From Megascapheus bottae (taxonomy: Eukaryota; Chordata; Mammalia; Rodentia; Geomyidae): DNA of 64,000 nucleotides. How positions within the stretch are numbered: position 1 is the first letter of the stretch; each line of letters starts with the position of its first letter. Below are positions 24,145 to 36,493 of the stretch, piece by piece. Below the pieces are notes generated by a model. The model did no database searches and had not been told where the DNA came from. It worked only from the letters and a program-made list of their open reading frames with translations. The DNA is taken from the NCBI GenBank assembly GCA_024803745.1, contig JANJXV010000263.1, positions 1,212,501 through 1,276,500 of the forward strand. The letters are read 5' to 3'. Made by a program: the position numbers and the translations under genes.

Positions 24145-25001
24145 GGGTTAGTTTCAGGGTTAGGGTTAGGGTAAGGGTTATGGTTACTCTTAGTGTTAGG
24201 TTTAGGTTTAAGGTTAGGGTTATGGTTATGGTTAGGTTTAGGTTTGGGGTTACGTTTAGGGTAAGATTAAGGGTTAGGGTTAGTGTTAGGGTTAGGGTAA
24301 GTGTTAGGGTTAGGGTTAGGGATAGGGTTAGGTTTGGGGTGAGGGTAATGGTAAGGGTAAGGGTTAGGGTTATGGCTATTGTTAGGTTTAGGGTTAGGTT
24401 TAGGGTTAGGGTAAGAGTAAGTGTTAGGGTTAAGTTTAGGGTTAGGGTTAAGTTTAGGGTTAGGTTAAGGATTAGGGTTAGGGTAAGGGTTAGGGTTATG
24501 GTTAGGGTTAGGTTAAGGGTTAGGGTTAGGGTAAGAGTAAGGGTTAGGGTTAGGTTTAGGGTAGGTGTTAGGGTTAGGGTTAGAGTGAGGGGAAGGGTTA
24601 GGGGAAGGGTTAGGTTTAGGGTTAGGGTGAGCATCAGGGTATGGGTTAGGGTTAGGGGTTAGGGTCAGGGTTAGGGTTAGGGTAAGGGTAAGTGTTTTGG
24701 TTAGGGTTAGGTTAAGGGTTAGGGTTAGGGTAAGAGTAAGGTTAGGGTTAGGTTTAGGTTAGGGGTTACGGTTAGGGTTAGGGTGAGGGTAAGGTTTAGG
24801 GTAAGGATTAGGGTTAGGGTAAGTGTTAGGGTTAGAGTTAGGGTTAGGGTGAGCATCAGGGAATGGGTTAGGGTTAGGGGTTAGGGTCAGTGTTAGGGTT
24901 AGGGTAAGGGTTAGGTTTAGGGTTGGGGTTAGGTAAGGGTTAGGGTTAGGGTTAGGGTAAGGGTTAGGGTTAGGTTTAGGGTTAGGGTAAGGCTAAGGGG
25001 T
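24145..25001 (+). repeat. ~866-bp tandem duplication, copy 1
   Basis: Runs from GTTTCAGGG (24,151) through GGTTTGGGGTTACGTTTAGGG, a TTATGGCTATTG site and two GAGCATCAGG sites (24,629 and 24,851) to GGCTAAGGGG (24,991). The same landmarks return at 25,028, 25,501, 25,712 and 25,852, so the offset shrinks from 877 to 861 bp. It belongs to the same family as the segments near 30.6, 33.1, 36.8, 37.2, 44.2 and 61.1 kb. Confidence 0.85.
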
Positions 25002-25021
25002 TAGGGTTAGGGTTAGGGTTA

Positions 25022-25862
25022 AGGTTAGTTTCAGGGTTAGGGTTAGGGTAAGGGTTATGGTTACTGTTAGTGTTAGGTTTAGGTTTAAGCTTAGGGTTAT
25101 GGTTATGGTTAGGTTTAGGTTTGGGGTTACGTTTAGGGTAAGAGTAAGGGTTAGGGTTAGTGTTAGGGTTAGGGTAAGGGTTAGGGTAAGGGTTAGGGTT
25201 AGGGTTATGGCTATTGTTAGGTTTAGGGTTAGGTTTAGGGTTAGGGTAAGAGTAAGTGTTAGGGTTAAGTTTAGGGTTAGGGTTAAATTTAGGGTTAGGG
25301 TAAGGATTAGGGTTAGGGTAAGGGTTAGTTTTAGGGTTAGGGTTAGGATAAGGGTTAGGGTTAGGGTAAGAGTAAGGGTTAGGGTTAGGTTTAGGGTAGG
25401 TGTTAGGGTTAGGGTTAGGGTGAGGGTAAGGGTTAGGGGAAGGGTTAGGGTTAGGGTAAAGGTTAGGGTTAGTTGTTAGGGTTTCAGTTAGGGTTACGGT
25501 GAGCATCAGGGTATGGGTTAGGATTAGGGGTTAGGGTCAGGGTTAGGGTTAGGGTAAGGGTAAGTGTTTTGGTTAGGGTTAGGGTAAGGGTTAGGGTTAG
25601 GGTATGAGTAAGGGTTAGGGTTAGGTTTAGGGTAGGGGTTACGGTTAGGGTTATGGTGAGGGTAAGGGTTAGGTTTAGGGTAAGTGTTAGGGTTAGATTT
25701 AGGTTTAGGGTGAGCATCAGGGAATGGTTTATGGTTAGGGGTTAGGGTCAGGGTTAGGGTTAGGGTAAGGGTTAGGTTTAGGGTTGGGGTTAGGTAAGGG
25801 TTAGGGTTAGGGTTAGGGTAAGGGTTAGGGTTAGGATTAGGCTTAGGGTAAGGCTAAGGGGT
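25022..25862 (+). repeat. ~866-bp tandem duplication, copy 2
   Basis: Partner of 24,145-25,001 in direct orientation, with the same order of landmarks and several small indels. It has lost part of the segment with GGATAGGGTTAGGTTTGGGG near 24,325 of copy 1. Divergence is clearly greater than between HOR-B units, so this is an older event. Confidence 0.85.
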
Positions 25863-26102
25863 AGAGTTAGTGTTAGTGTTAGGGTAAGGGTTAGGGTTCG
25901 GGTTAGGATTAGGTTTAGGTTTAGGGTTAGGGTAAGGGTAAGGTTAGGGTTAGGGTTAGGGTTAAGGTTAGGGCTAGGGTTAGGGTTAGGCTAACGGTTA
26001 GGGTTAGGATTAGGTTAAGGTTCAGGGTTAGGGTTAGAGTTAGATGTAGGGTTAGGGTTAGGGTTAGGGTTAGGGTTAGGATAAGGGTAAGTGTTAATGT
26101 TA

Positions 26103-26280
26103 GGGTTAGGTTAAGCGTTAGGGTTAGGGTGAGGGTTAGGGTTAGGGTTAGGGTTAGATGTAGGGTTAGGGTTAGGCTAAGAGTTAGGGTTTGGTTAGGT
26201 TAAGCGTTAGGGTTAGGGTGAGGGTTAGGGTTAGGGTTAGGGTTAGATGTAGGGTTAGGGTTAGGGTAAGGGTAAGGGTT
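26103..26280 (+). repeat. 89-bp tandem duplication
   Basis: TTAAGCGTTAGGGTTAGGG followed by GGGTGAGGG and GATGTAGGG appears at 26,111 and again 89 bp later at 26,200. The period is one base short of 15 hexamers because of a five-base unit near 26,194. The motif set also marks modules at about 34.55, 37.67, 39.39, 59.11, 61.53 and 63.20 kb. Confidence 0.75.
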
Positions 26281-26499
26281 AGGGTTAGGGTTAGGGTTAG
26301 GGTTACGGTTAGGGTTAGGGTTAGGGTTAGGGTGGGTAAGGATTAGTTTTAGGGTTAGGGTAAGGGTAAGTGTTAGGGTTAGGGTTAGGTTTAGGTTTGG
26401 GGTTAAGGTTAGGGTTAGGGTTAGGGTAAGTGTAAGGGTTAAGGTTAGGTTTAGTGTTAGGGTTAGGGTTAGGTTTAAGGTTAGGGTTAGGATAAGGGT

Positions 26500-27480
26500 T
26501 AGGGTTAGGGTTAGTGATAGGTTTAGGGTTAAGGTTAGGGTTAGGGTTAGGATAAGGGTAAGGGTTAGGGTTAGGGTTAGGGTTAGGGTAAGGGTAAGAA
26601 TTAGGGTTAGGTTTAAAGTTAGGGTAAATGTTATGGTTATGGTTAAGGTTAGGTTTAGGGTTATGGTAAGGGTAAGGGTTAGGGTTAGGTTTGGTTTAGA
26701 TTTAGGGTTAGGGTAAGGGTTAGGGTTAGTGTTAGGTTTAGTGGTAAGGTTAGGGTTAGGGTTAGGCTAAGGGTAAGGGTTAGGGTTAGGGTTAGGGTGA
26801 GTGTTAGGGTTTGGGTTAGGGTTAGGGGTTAGGGTTATTGTTAGGGTTAGGTTAAGGGATAGGATTAGGGTTAGGGTAAGGGTTAGGATTAGGTTTAGGG
26901 TAACGCTAAGTGTTAGAGTTAGGGTTAGGGTAAGTGTTAGGGTTAGGGTTAGCGTTAGGGTAAGTTTAAGGGTTAGAATTAGGGTTAGGGTTAGGGTTAG
27001 GGTTAAGGTTAGGGTTAGTGTTAGGGTTAGGGTTAGGGTTAGGGTAAGGGTAAGGGTTAGGGTTAGGGTTAGGGTTACGGTTAAGTTTAGGGTTAGGGTT
27101 AGGGTTAGGATAAGGGTTAGAGTTAGGTTTAGGGTAAGCGTTAGGGTTATTGTTAGGGTTATGGTTAGGGTTAGGTTTAGGGTTAGGGTAAGGGTAAGGG
27201 TTAGGGTAAAGGTCAGGGTTAGGGTAAGGATTAGGGTTAATTGTTAGGGTTACGGTTAGGGTTAGGGTAGGTTATGGGTTAGGGGTAGGGTTAGGGTAAA
27301 ATTAGGGTTAGGGTTAGGTTTAGGGTAAGGGTAAGTGTTAGGTTTAGGGTTAGGGTAAGGGTAAGCGTTATGGTTAGGGTTAGGGTTGGGTTTATGTTTA
27401 GGGTAAGGGTAAGGGTAAGGGTTAGGTTTAGGATTAGGGTTAGCGTAAAGTTAGGGTTAAGGTTAAAGTTAGGGTTAAGG
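26500..27480 (+). repeat. Paired block, right copy (mate 23,071-24,000)
   Basis: Right-hand copy of the dispersed duplication described at 23,071. It carries an extra ~174 bp near 26,720-26,880 and several single-hexamer changes, such as TTACGG for TTAGGG near 27,078. It runs on into GGGTAAGCGTAAGGG (27,487) and TTTTAGAGTTAGGG (27,513), which open the GTTTCAGGG family elsewhere, but stops before the rest of that family. Confidence 0.75.
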
Positions 27481-29214
27481 TAAGGGTAAGCGTAAGGGTT
27501 AGGGTTAGGGTTAGTTTTAGAGTTAGGGTTAGGGTTAGGGTTAGGGTAAGGGTTAGGGTTAGGGTTAGGGTTAGGGTTAGGTTTAAGGTTAGTGTTAGGG
27601 TAAGGGTAAGGGTTAGGGTTAGTGTTAGGGTTAGCGTAAAGTTTAGGGTTAGGGTTAGGGTTAAGGTTAGTGTAAGGGTAAGGGTTAGGGTTAGGTTTAG
27701 GGTTACGATTACGGTTAGGGTTCAGGTTAGGTTAAGCGTTAGGGTTAGGGTTAGGGTTAGGAGTAGTGTTAGGGATAGGGTTAGGGTTAGGATTAGACGT
27801 AGGTTTAGGGTTAGGGTAAGGGTAAGGGTTAGGGTTAGGGTTAGGGTTATAGTTAGGGTATAGGTTAGGGTTAGGGTAAGGGTTAGGGTTAGGTTTAGGG
27901 TTAGGGTTAGGGTAAGGATAAGGGTTAGGTTTAGGGTTAGGGTAAGGGTAAGGTTTACGGTTAGGGTTACGGTTAAGTTTAGGGTTAGGGTTAGGGTTAG
28001 GGTTAGGGTTAGGTTTAGGGTTAGGGTTAGGCTTAGGGTAAGGGTAAGGGTTAGTGTTAGGTTTAGGGTTAGGGATAGGTTTAGGGTTAAGGTAAGGGTA
28101 AGGGTTAGGGTTAGGGTTAGGGTTAAGGGTTAGGGTTAGGGTTAGGGTTAGATTTAGGGTTAGGTTAAGGGTATGGTTTAGCGTTAGGGTTAGGTTTGGG
28201 GTTAGGGTTATGGTAAGAGTAAGGGTTAGGGTTAGAGTTAGAGTTAGGGTAAGGTTTAGGGTTAGGGTTAGGGTTAGGTATAGGTTTGAGGTTAGGGTTA
28301 GGGTAAGGGGTAGGGTTAGGGTAAAGGTTAGGGTTAGGATTAGGGTTAGGGTAAGGGTAACTGTAAGGATTAGGGTTAGGGATAGGGTTAGGGTTAGTGT
28401 TAGGATTAGGGTATGGGTAAGGGTTAGGGTTAGGGTTAGGGTTAGTGTTAGTGTTAGGGTTAGGGTTAGAGTTAGTGTTAGGGTTAGTGTTTGGTTTAGG
28501 GTTAGGGTTAGGGTAACGGTAAGGGTTAGGTTTAGGGTTAGGTTTAGGTTAAGGGTAAGGGTTAGGATTAATCTTAGTGTTAGGGTTAGGGTTAGGGTTA
28601 GGGTTAGGGTTAGGTTTATGGTTAGGGTAAGCGTAAGGGTTAGGGATAGGGTAAGGGTTAGGTTAGGGTTAGTGGTAGGTTTAGGGTTATCTTTATGGCT
28701 AGGGTTATGGTAAGGGTAATGGTTAGGGTTATGGTTAGGGTTAGATTTAGGTTAGGGTAAGGGTACGGTTTAGGGTTAGGGTTAGGTTTGGGATTAGGTT
28801 TAGGGTAAGAGTAAGGGTTAGGGTTAGGGTTAGAGTTAGGGTAAGGGTTAGGGTTAGGGTTAGGGTTAGGGTTATGGTAAAGTTTAGGGATAGGGTTAGG
28901 GTTAGTTTAAGGGTAAATGTTCGGATTAGGGTTAAGGTTAGTGTTAGGGTTAGTGTTAGGGTTAGGGTAAGGGTAAAGGTTAGGGTTAGGCTTAGGGTTA
29001 GGCTTAGGGTAAGGGTAAGGGTTAGGGTTAGGGTTAGGGTTAGGGTAAGAATTAGGGTGTGGGTTAGGGTTAGGGTTAGAGTTAGGGTTAGGGTTATGGT
29101 AAGGGTAAGTGTGAGGTTTAGGGTTAGGGTTAGGGATAGGGTTAGGGTAAGGGTTAGGGTTAGGGGTTAGGGTTAGGTTTAGTGTAAGGTTTAGGGTAGG
29201 GGTTAGGGTTAGGT

Positions 29215-29253
<39 letters not shown>

Positions 29254-30465
29254 GGGTAAGGGTTAGGGTTAGGGTTAGTGTTAGGGCAAGGGTAAATGTT
29301 AGGGTTAGGGTTAGGGTTAGGGTAAGGGTAAGGGTTAGGGTTAGGGTTAGGGTTAGAGTAAGGGTAAGGTTTAGGATTAATGTTAGGGTTATGGTTAGGG
29401 TTAGGGTAAGGGTAAGGGTTAGGGTTACGGTTCAGGTTAGGGTTAGGGTTAGGGTTAGGGTTAGGCTAAGGGTTAGGTTTAGGGTTAGGTTAAGGTTTAG
29501 GGTTAGGGTTAGGGTTAGATGTAGGGTTAGGGTTAGGGTAAGGATTATGGTTAGGGGTTAGGTTAGGGTCAGGGTTAGGTTTAGGGTAAGGTTTAGGGTA
29601 AGTGTAAGGGTTAGGGTTAGGTTTAAGGGTAGAGTTAGGGTATCGATAAGGGTTAGGTTTAGGGTTAGGGTTAAGGTTAGGGTAAGGGTAAGGGTTAGGT
29701 TTAGGGTTAGGGTTAGGTTTAGGGTTACGGTTAGGGTTGGGGTTAGGGTTAGGGTTATGGTAAGGTTTAGGGTTAGGGTTAGGGTTAGGTTTAGCCTTAG
29801 GGTTAGGGTAAGGGTTAGGGTTAGGGTTAGGGTTAGGGTAAGGGTTAGGGTTAGGATTAGGGTTAGGGTAAGGCTAAGGGTTAGAGTTAGGGTTAGGGTA
29901 AGACTAAGGGTTAGAGTTAGGTTTAGGGTTAGGGTTAGGTTACGGGGTTAGGGTTAGGCTTAGGGTTAGTGTAAGTGTAAGTGTTAGGTTTAGGGTTAAG
30001 TTTAGGGTAAGGGTTAGGGTTAGGGTTAGGGTTAGGGTTAGTGTTAGGTTTAGGGTTAGGGTTAGGGTAAGCGTTAGGATTAGGGTTAGGGTTAGGGTTA
30101 GATGTAGGGTTGGGTTAGGTTAAGGGTTAGAGTTAGGGTTAGGGTAAGGGTTATGGTTAGGGGTTAGGTTAGGGTTAGGGTTAGGGTTAGAGTAAGGGGT
30201 AGGTTTAGGGTTAGGGTTAGGGTAAAATTTATGGTTAGGTTTATGGTTAGGGTTAGGGTAAGGGTTAGGTTTGGGATTAGGTTTAGGGTAAGAGTAAGTG
30301 TTAGGTTTAGGGTTAGGGTAAGCGTAAGCATTACGGTTAGGGTTAGGGTTGAGGTTAAGGTTAGGGTTAGGTTTTAGGGTAAGGGTAAGGGTTAGGGTTA
30401 GGGTTAGGTTTAGGTTTAAGGTTAGAGTTATGGCAAGGGTAAGTGTTAGGGTTAGGGTTAGGGTT
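27481..30465 (+). repeat. Degenerate mosaic with two matched segments
   Basis: Mostly low-order hexamer variants. Two pieces have partners. About 28,280-28,590 (GGTTTGAGGTTAGGG to TTAATCTTAG) matches about 40,320-40,570. About 29,050-29,570 (GGGTGTGGGTTAGGG, GGGCAAGGGTAAATG, AGGATTAATG, TTATGGTTAGGGGTTAGG) matches about 44,550-45,085 with an offset near 15.48 kb. I see no gene in this stretch. Confidence 0.65.
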
Positions 30466-31100
30466 AGCGTAAGGTTAGGGTTAAGGTTAGAGTTAGGGTT
30501 AAGTTAAGGGTAAGCGTAAGGGTTAGCATTAGGATTAGTTTTAGATTTAGGTTTAGGGTTAGGTTTAGGGTAAGGGTTAGGGTTAGGGTTAGGGTTAGGG
30601 TTACGGTAAGGGTATGGGTTAGGGTTAGGGTTAGTTTCAGGGTTAGGGTTAGGGTAAGGGTTATGGTTAGTGTTAGTGTTAGTTTTAGGTTTAAGTTTAG
30701 GGTTAGGCTTAGGGTTAGGGTTAGGTTTGGGGTTAGGGTTAGGGTAAGAGTAAGGGTTAGGGTTAGGGTTAGGGTTAGGGTAAGGGTTATGGTTAGGGTT
30801 AGGGATAGGGTTAGGTTTGGGGTTAGGGTTATGGTAAGGGTAAGGGTTAGGGTTATGGTAATTGTTAGGTTTAGGGTTCGGGTTAGGGTTAGGGTATGGG
30901 TAAGGGTTAGGATTAAGGTTAGGGTTAGGGTTAAGTTTAGGGTTAGGGTAAGGATTAGGGTTAGGGTAAGGGTTAGGGTTAGGGTTAGGTTTAGGGTAAG
31001 AGTAAGGTTTAGGGTTAGGTTTAGGGTAGGGGTTAGGGTTCGGGTTAGGGTGAGGGTAAGGGTTAGGGTTAGGGTAAGGGTTAGGGTTGGGTTAGGGTTA
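30466..31100 (+). repeat. GTTTCAGGG-family segment
   Basis: Opens with AGCGTAAGGTTAGGG and GTAAGCGTAAGGG, then GTTTCAGGG (30,633) and TTATGGTTAGTGTTAGTG (30,661), a series shared with segments at 32,927, 36,609, 37,048, 44,038 and 60,920. It grades into the segment starting near 31,100. Confidence 0.7.
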
Positions 31101-33500
31101 GGGTAAGGCTAAGTGTTAGAGTTAGGGTTAGGATTAGGGTAAGGGTTAGGGTTATTGTTAGGGTTAAGGTGAGTCTTAGGGTTTGTGTTAGGGTTTGGTG
31201 TTAGGGTTATTGTTAGGGTTAGGGTAAGGGATAGGGTTAGGGTTAGGGTAAGGGTTAGAATTAGGTTTTGCGTAAGGCTAAGTATTAGAGTTAGGGTTAG
31301 GGTAAGTGTTAGGGTTAGGGTTAGTGTTAGGGTAAGTCTAAGGGTTAGAGTTAGGGTTAGGGTTAGGGTTAGGTTTAGGGGTTAGGGTTAGGGTTATGGT
31401 TATGGTAAGGGTTAGGGTTAGGGTTAGGGTTAGGATAAGGGTTAGAGTTAGGTTTAGGGTAAGGGTTAGGGTTATTGTTAGGGTTAGGGTTAGAGGTAGG
31501 GTTAGGGTTAGGGTAAGGGTAAGGGTTAGGGTTAAGATTAAGGTTAGGGTTAGGGTTAGAGTTAGGGTAAGGGTAAGGGTTAGGGTTAGGGTTAGGGTTA
31601 GGGTAAGGATTAGTGTTAGGGTTAGGGTTAGGGTTAGGTTTAGGGTTAGGGTAAGGATTAGGATTAGGGTATGTTTTAGGGTTAGCTTTAGGGTTATGTT
31701 AAGGGTTAGGCTTAGGGTAAGAGTAAGGGTTAGGGTTAGGTTTAGGGTAGGGTTTGGGATTAGGGTTAGGTTAAGGGTTAGGGTTAGGTTTAGGGTTAGG
31801 GTGAGCATCAGGGTACGGGTTAGGCTTAGGGGTTAGGGTCAGGGTAGGGTTAGCGTAAGGGTTAGGGTTAGGGTTAGGGTTAGGTAAGGGTTAGGGTTAG
31901 GGTTAGGGTAAGGTTTAGGGTTAGGGTAAGAGTAAGGTTTAGGGTTAGGTTTAGGGTAGGGGTTAGGGTTAGGGTTAGGGTGAGGGTAAGTGTTAGGGTA
32001 AGGGTTAGGGTAAGGGTAAGGGTTAGGGTTAGGTTTAGGGTTAGGGTGAGCATCAGGTTATGGGTTAAGGTTAGGAGTTATGGTCAGCGTTAGTTTAGGG
32101 TTAGGGTTAGGGTTAGGGTTAGGGTTAGTGTTAGGTTTAGGGTTAAGTTTAGGGTTAGCGTTAGGGTACGGGTAAGAGTTAGGGTTAGGGTTAGAGTAAG
32201 GGTTAGGGTTAGGGTTAGGGTTAGGGTAAGGCTAAGTGTTAGAGTTAGGGTTAGGATTAGGGTAAGTGTTAGGGTTATTGTTAGGGTTACGGTGAGTCTT
32301 AGGGTTTGGGTTAGGGTTAGGTGTTAGGGTTGCTTTTAGGGTTAGGGTAAGGGATAGGGTTAGGGTTAGGGTAAGGGTTAGAATTAGGTTTGGGGTAAGG
32401 CTAAGTATTAGAGTTAGGGTTAGGATAAGTGTTAGGGTTAGGGTTAGCGTTAGGGTAAGTCTAAGGGTTAGAGTTAGGGTTAGTGTTAGGGTTAGGGTTT
32501 TGGGTTAGGGTTAGGGTTATGGTTATGGTAAGGGTTAGGGTTAGGGTTAGGATTTTGTTTAAGGTGAGGGTCAGGGTTAGGATAAGGGTTAGAGTTAGGT
32601 TTAGGGTAAGGGTTAGGGTTATTGTTAGGGTTAGGGTTAGACGTAGGGTTAGGGTTAGGGTAAGGGTAAGTGTTAGGGTTAAGGTCAGGGTTAGGGTAAG
32701 GGTTAGGGTTAGGGTTAGGGTAAAATTAGGGTTAGGGTTTGGTTTAGGGTAAGGGTAAGTGTTAGGTTTAGGGTTAGGGTAAGGGTAAGCGTTAGGGTTA
32801 GAGTTAGGATTGGGGTTAAGGTTAGGGTTAGGTTTTAGGGTAAGGGTAAGGATTAGGGTTAGGGTTAGGTTTAGGTTTAAGGTTAGAGTTATGGTAAGGG
32901 TAAGGGTTAGGGTTAGGGTTACGATTAGCGTAAGGTTAGGGTTAAGGTTAGAGTTAGGGTAAAGTTAAGGGTAAGCGTAAGGGTTAGGGTTAGGGTTAGT
33001 TTTAGAGTTAGGGTTAGGTTTTGGGTAAGGGTTAGGGTTAGGGTTAGGGTTAGGGTAAGGGTATGGGTTAGGGTTAGGGTTAGTTTCAGGGTTAGGGTTA
33101 GGGTAAGTGTTATGGTTAGTGTTAGTGTTAGTTTTAGGTTTAAGGTTAGGGTTAGGGTTAGGGTTAGGGTTAGGGGAAGGGTTCGGGTTAGGGTTAGGGT
33201 AGGGGTTAGGGTTAGGGTAAGGGTTAGGGTTAGGGTTAGGGATAGGGTTAGGTTTGGGGTTAGGGTTATGGTAAGGATAATGGTTAGGGTTAGGGTTAGG
33301 GTTAGGTTTAGGGATAGGGTATGGAATAGGGTTAGGGTAAGGGTTAGGGTTAGGGTTAGGGTTAGGTTAAGGGTTAGGTTTAGGGTAAGAGTTAGGGTTA
33401 GGGTTAGGTTTAGGGTAGGGGTTAGGGTTAGGGTTAGGGTGAGGGTAAGGGTTAGGGTTAGGGTAAGGGTTAGGTTTAGGGTTGGGGTTAGGGTGAGCAT
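31100..33500 (+). repeat. Paired block, left copy (mate ~42,465-44,500)
   Basis: Landmarks in order are GGTGAGTCTTAGGG (31,170), TTATGGTTATGGTAAGGG (~31,393), GAGCATCAGGGTACGGG (31,803), a second GAGCATCAGG (32,048), a second TTATGGTTATGG (~32,518), GTTTCAGGG (~33,083) and TTATGGTTAGTGTTAGTG (33,110). They recur from 42,540 to 44,234 with an offset falling from about 11,371 to 11,100 through indels, one of about 100 bp between the two GAGCATC sites. No gene. Confidence 0.75.
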
Positions 33501-33820
33501 CAGGGTATGGGTTAGGGTTAGGGGGTAGGGTCAGGGTTAGGGTTAGGGTAAGGGTTAGGGTTAGGGTTAGGGTTATGTAAGGGTTAGGGTTAGGGTTAGG
33601 GTAAGGGTTAGGGTTAGGGTAAGAGTAAGTGTTAGGGTTAGGTTTAGGGTAGGGGTTAGGGTTTGGATTAGGGTGAGAGTAAGGGTTAGGGTAAGGGTTA
33701 GGGTTAGGGTAAGGGTTTGGGTTAGGTTTAGGTTTAGGGTGAGCATCAGGGTATGGGTTAGGGTTAGGGGTTAGGGACAGGGTTAGGGTTAGGGTAAGGG
33801 ATAGGGTTAGGGTTAGGGTT

Positions 33821-34360
33821 AGGTAAGGCTTAGGGTTAGGGTTAGGGTTAGGGTTAGGGTTAGGATTAGGCTTAGGGTAAGGCTAAGGGTTAGAGTTAGT
33901 TTTAGTGTTAGGGTAAGAGTTAGGGTTTGGGTTAGGGTTAGGTTTAGGTTTAGGGTTAGGGTAAGGGTAAGGTTAGGGTTAGGGTTAGGGTTAAGGTTGG
34001 GGTTAGGGTTAGGGTTAGGCTAAGGGTTAGGGTTAGGGTTAGGATTAGGGTAAGAGTAAGGGTTAGGGTTAGGGTTAGGGTAAGGGTTAGGGTTAGGTTA
34101 GGGTTAGGGTTAGGGTTAGGTTAGGGTTAGGGTTAAGGGTTAGGGTTAGGGTTAGGGTTAGGGTTAGGGTTAGGTAAGGCTTAGGGTTAGGGTTAGGGTA
34201 AGGTTTAGGGTTAGGATTAGGCTTAGGGTAAGGCTAAGGGTTAGAGTTAGTGTTAGTGTTAGGGTAAAAGTTAGGGTTCGTGTTAGGGTTAGGTTTAGGT
34301 TTAGGGTTAGGGTAAGGGTAAGGTTAGGGTTAGGGTTAGGGTTAAGGTTGGGGTTAGGGT
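33821..34360 (+). repeat. 351-bp tandem duplication, left block only
   Basis: AGGTAAGGCTTAGGG (33,821) to TTAAGGTTGGGG (33,991) is repeated as AGGTAAGGCTTAGGG (34,172) to TTAAGGTTGGGG (34,342), an offset of 351 bp. Between them lies one of the cleaner hexamer runs of the window, with symmetric five-base slips near 34,098 and 34,120. The partner region at 58,740-58,930 has one copy only. Confidence 0.8.
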
Positions 34361-36493
34361 TAGGGTTAGGCTAAGGGTTAGGGTTAGGTTTAGGTTAAGG
34401 GTTAGGGTTAGGGTTAGATGTGGGGTTAGGATTAGGGTTAGGGTTAGGGTAAGGGTAAGTGTTAGGGTTAGGGTTAGGGTAATGGATAGGGCTGGGTTTG
34501 GGGTTAGGGTTAGAATAAGAATAAGGGTTAGGGTTAGGGTTAGGGTTAGGTTAAGCGTTAGGGTTACTGTGAGGGTTAGGGTTAGGGTTAGGGTTGGATG
34601 TAGGGTTACGGTTAAGGGAAGGGTAAGGGTTAGGGTTAGGGTTAGTGATAGGGTTAGGGTAAGGGTTATGGTTAGGGGTTAGGTTAGGGTTAGGTTTAGG
34701 TTTAGGGTAATGGTTATGGTTAGGATTAGGGTAAAAGTTAGGGTTAGGGTAGGTTTAGGGTTAGGGTTATGGTTAGGGTTAGGGTTAGGTTTAAGGTTAG
34801 AGTTAGGTTAAGGGTAAGGGTTAGGGTTAAGGTTAGGGTTAGCGTAAAGTTTAGGGTTAGGGTTAGGGTTAAGGTTAGGGTAAGGGTAAGGGTTAGTGTT
34901 AGGGTTAGGGTTAGGTTTAGGGTTATGTTTACGGTTAGGCTTAGGCTTAGGGTAAAGGTAAGGGTTAGGGTTAGGGTTAGGATTAGGGTTAGGGTTGGGG
35001 TAAGTGTTAGGGTTAGGGTTAGGGTTAGGTTTAGACATAGGTTTAGGGGTAGGGTAAGGGTTAGGGTTATGGTTAGGGTAAATGTTAGGGTTAGGGTAAG
35101 GTTAGGGTGAGGGTTAGGGTAAGGGTTGGGGTTATGGTTAGGGTTAGGATTAGGGTAAGGATAAGGGTTACGATTAGGGTTAGGGTAAGTGTAATGGTTG
35201 GGGTTAGTGTTAGGGTTAAGTTTAGGGTTAGGGTTAGGGTTAGGTTTAGGATTAGGGTTAGGTTTAGGTATACGGTTAGGCTTAGGGTAAGGGTAAGTTT
35301 TAGGGTTAGGGTTAGAATTAAGGTTAGGGTTAGGGTTAGAGGTAGGGTAAGGGTTAGGGTTAGGGTTAGGGTTAGGGTAAGGATTAGTGTTAGGGTTAGG
35401 GTTAGGGATAGGTTTTGGTTAGGGTAAGGATTAGGATTAGGATAAGTGTTAGGGTTAGGGTTAGGGTTAGGGTTAGGTTAAGGGTTAGGGTTAGGGTAAG
35501 AGTAAGGGTTAGGGTTAGGTTTAGGGTAGGGTTTGGGGTTAGGGTTAGGGTAAGGGTTAGGGTACGGGTTAGGGTTAGGGGTTAGGGTCAGGGTAGGGTT
35601 AGCGTAAGGATTAGGGTTAGGGTTAGGGTTAGGTAAGGGTTAGGGTTAGGGTTAGGGTAAGGGTTAGGGTTAGGGTAAGAGTAAGGTTAGGGTTAGGTTT
35701 AAAGTAGGGGTTAGGGTTAGGGTTAGGGTGAGGGTAAGGGTTAGGGTAAGGGCTAGGGTTAGGGTAAGGGTTAGGGTTAGGTTTAGGGTTAGGGTGAGCA
35801 TCAGGGTATGGGTTAGGGTTAGGGGTTAGGGTCAGGGCTAGTTTAGGGTTAGGGTTAGGGTTAGGGTTAGGGTTAGGGTTAGTGTTAGGTTTAGGGTTAA
35901 GGTTAGGGTTAGCGTTAGGGTAAGGGTAAGAGTTAGGGTTAGGGTTAGGGGTTAGGGTTAGGTTTAGTGTTAGTTTTAGGGTTATGGTAACGGTAATGTT
36001 TACGGTTAGGGTTAGGGTTAGGGGTTAGTGTAAGGGTAAGGGTTAGTGTTAGGGTTAGGGTAAGGGTTAGGTTTAGGGTTAGGGTTAGGGTTAGGTTAAG
36101 GCTAAATGTTAGAGTTAGGGTTAGGATTAGGGTAAGGGTTAGGGTTATTGTTAGGGTTAGGGTGAGTCTTAGGGTTAGAGTTAGGGTTAGGTTTAGGGTT
36201 AGGGTTAGGGGTTAGGGTTAGGGTTATGGTTATGGTAAGGGTTAGGGTTAGGGTTAGGGTTTTGGTTAAGGTTAGGGTTAGGGTTAGGGTTAGGGTAAGG
36301 GTAAGGTTTAGGGTTAAGGTCAGGGTTAGGGTAAGTGTTAGGGCTAGGGGTTAGTGTTTCGGTTAGGGTTAGGGTTAGGTTAAGGGTTAGGATTAGGGTT
36401 AGGGTAAAATTAGGGTTAGGGTCAGGTTTAGGGTAAGGGTAAGTGTTAGGTTTAGGGTTAGGGTAAGCGTAAGCGTTAGGGTTAGGGTTAGGG

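Noticed and set aside
34076..34176. Relatively pure TTAGGG run as a telomere seed or fusion point
   Set aside because: The run is only about 100 bp, in the same orientation as its surroundings, broken by five-base units, and has no head-to-head inversion that would mark an end-to-end fusion.
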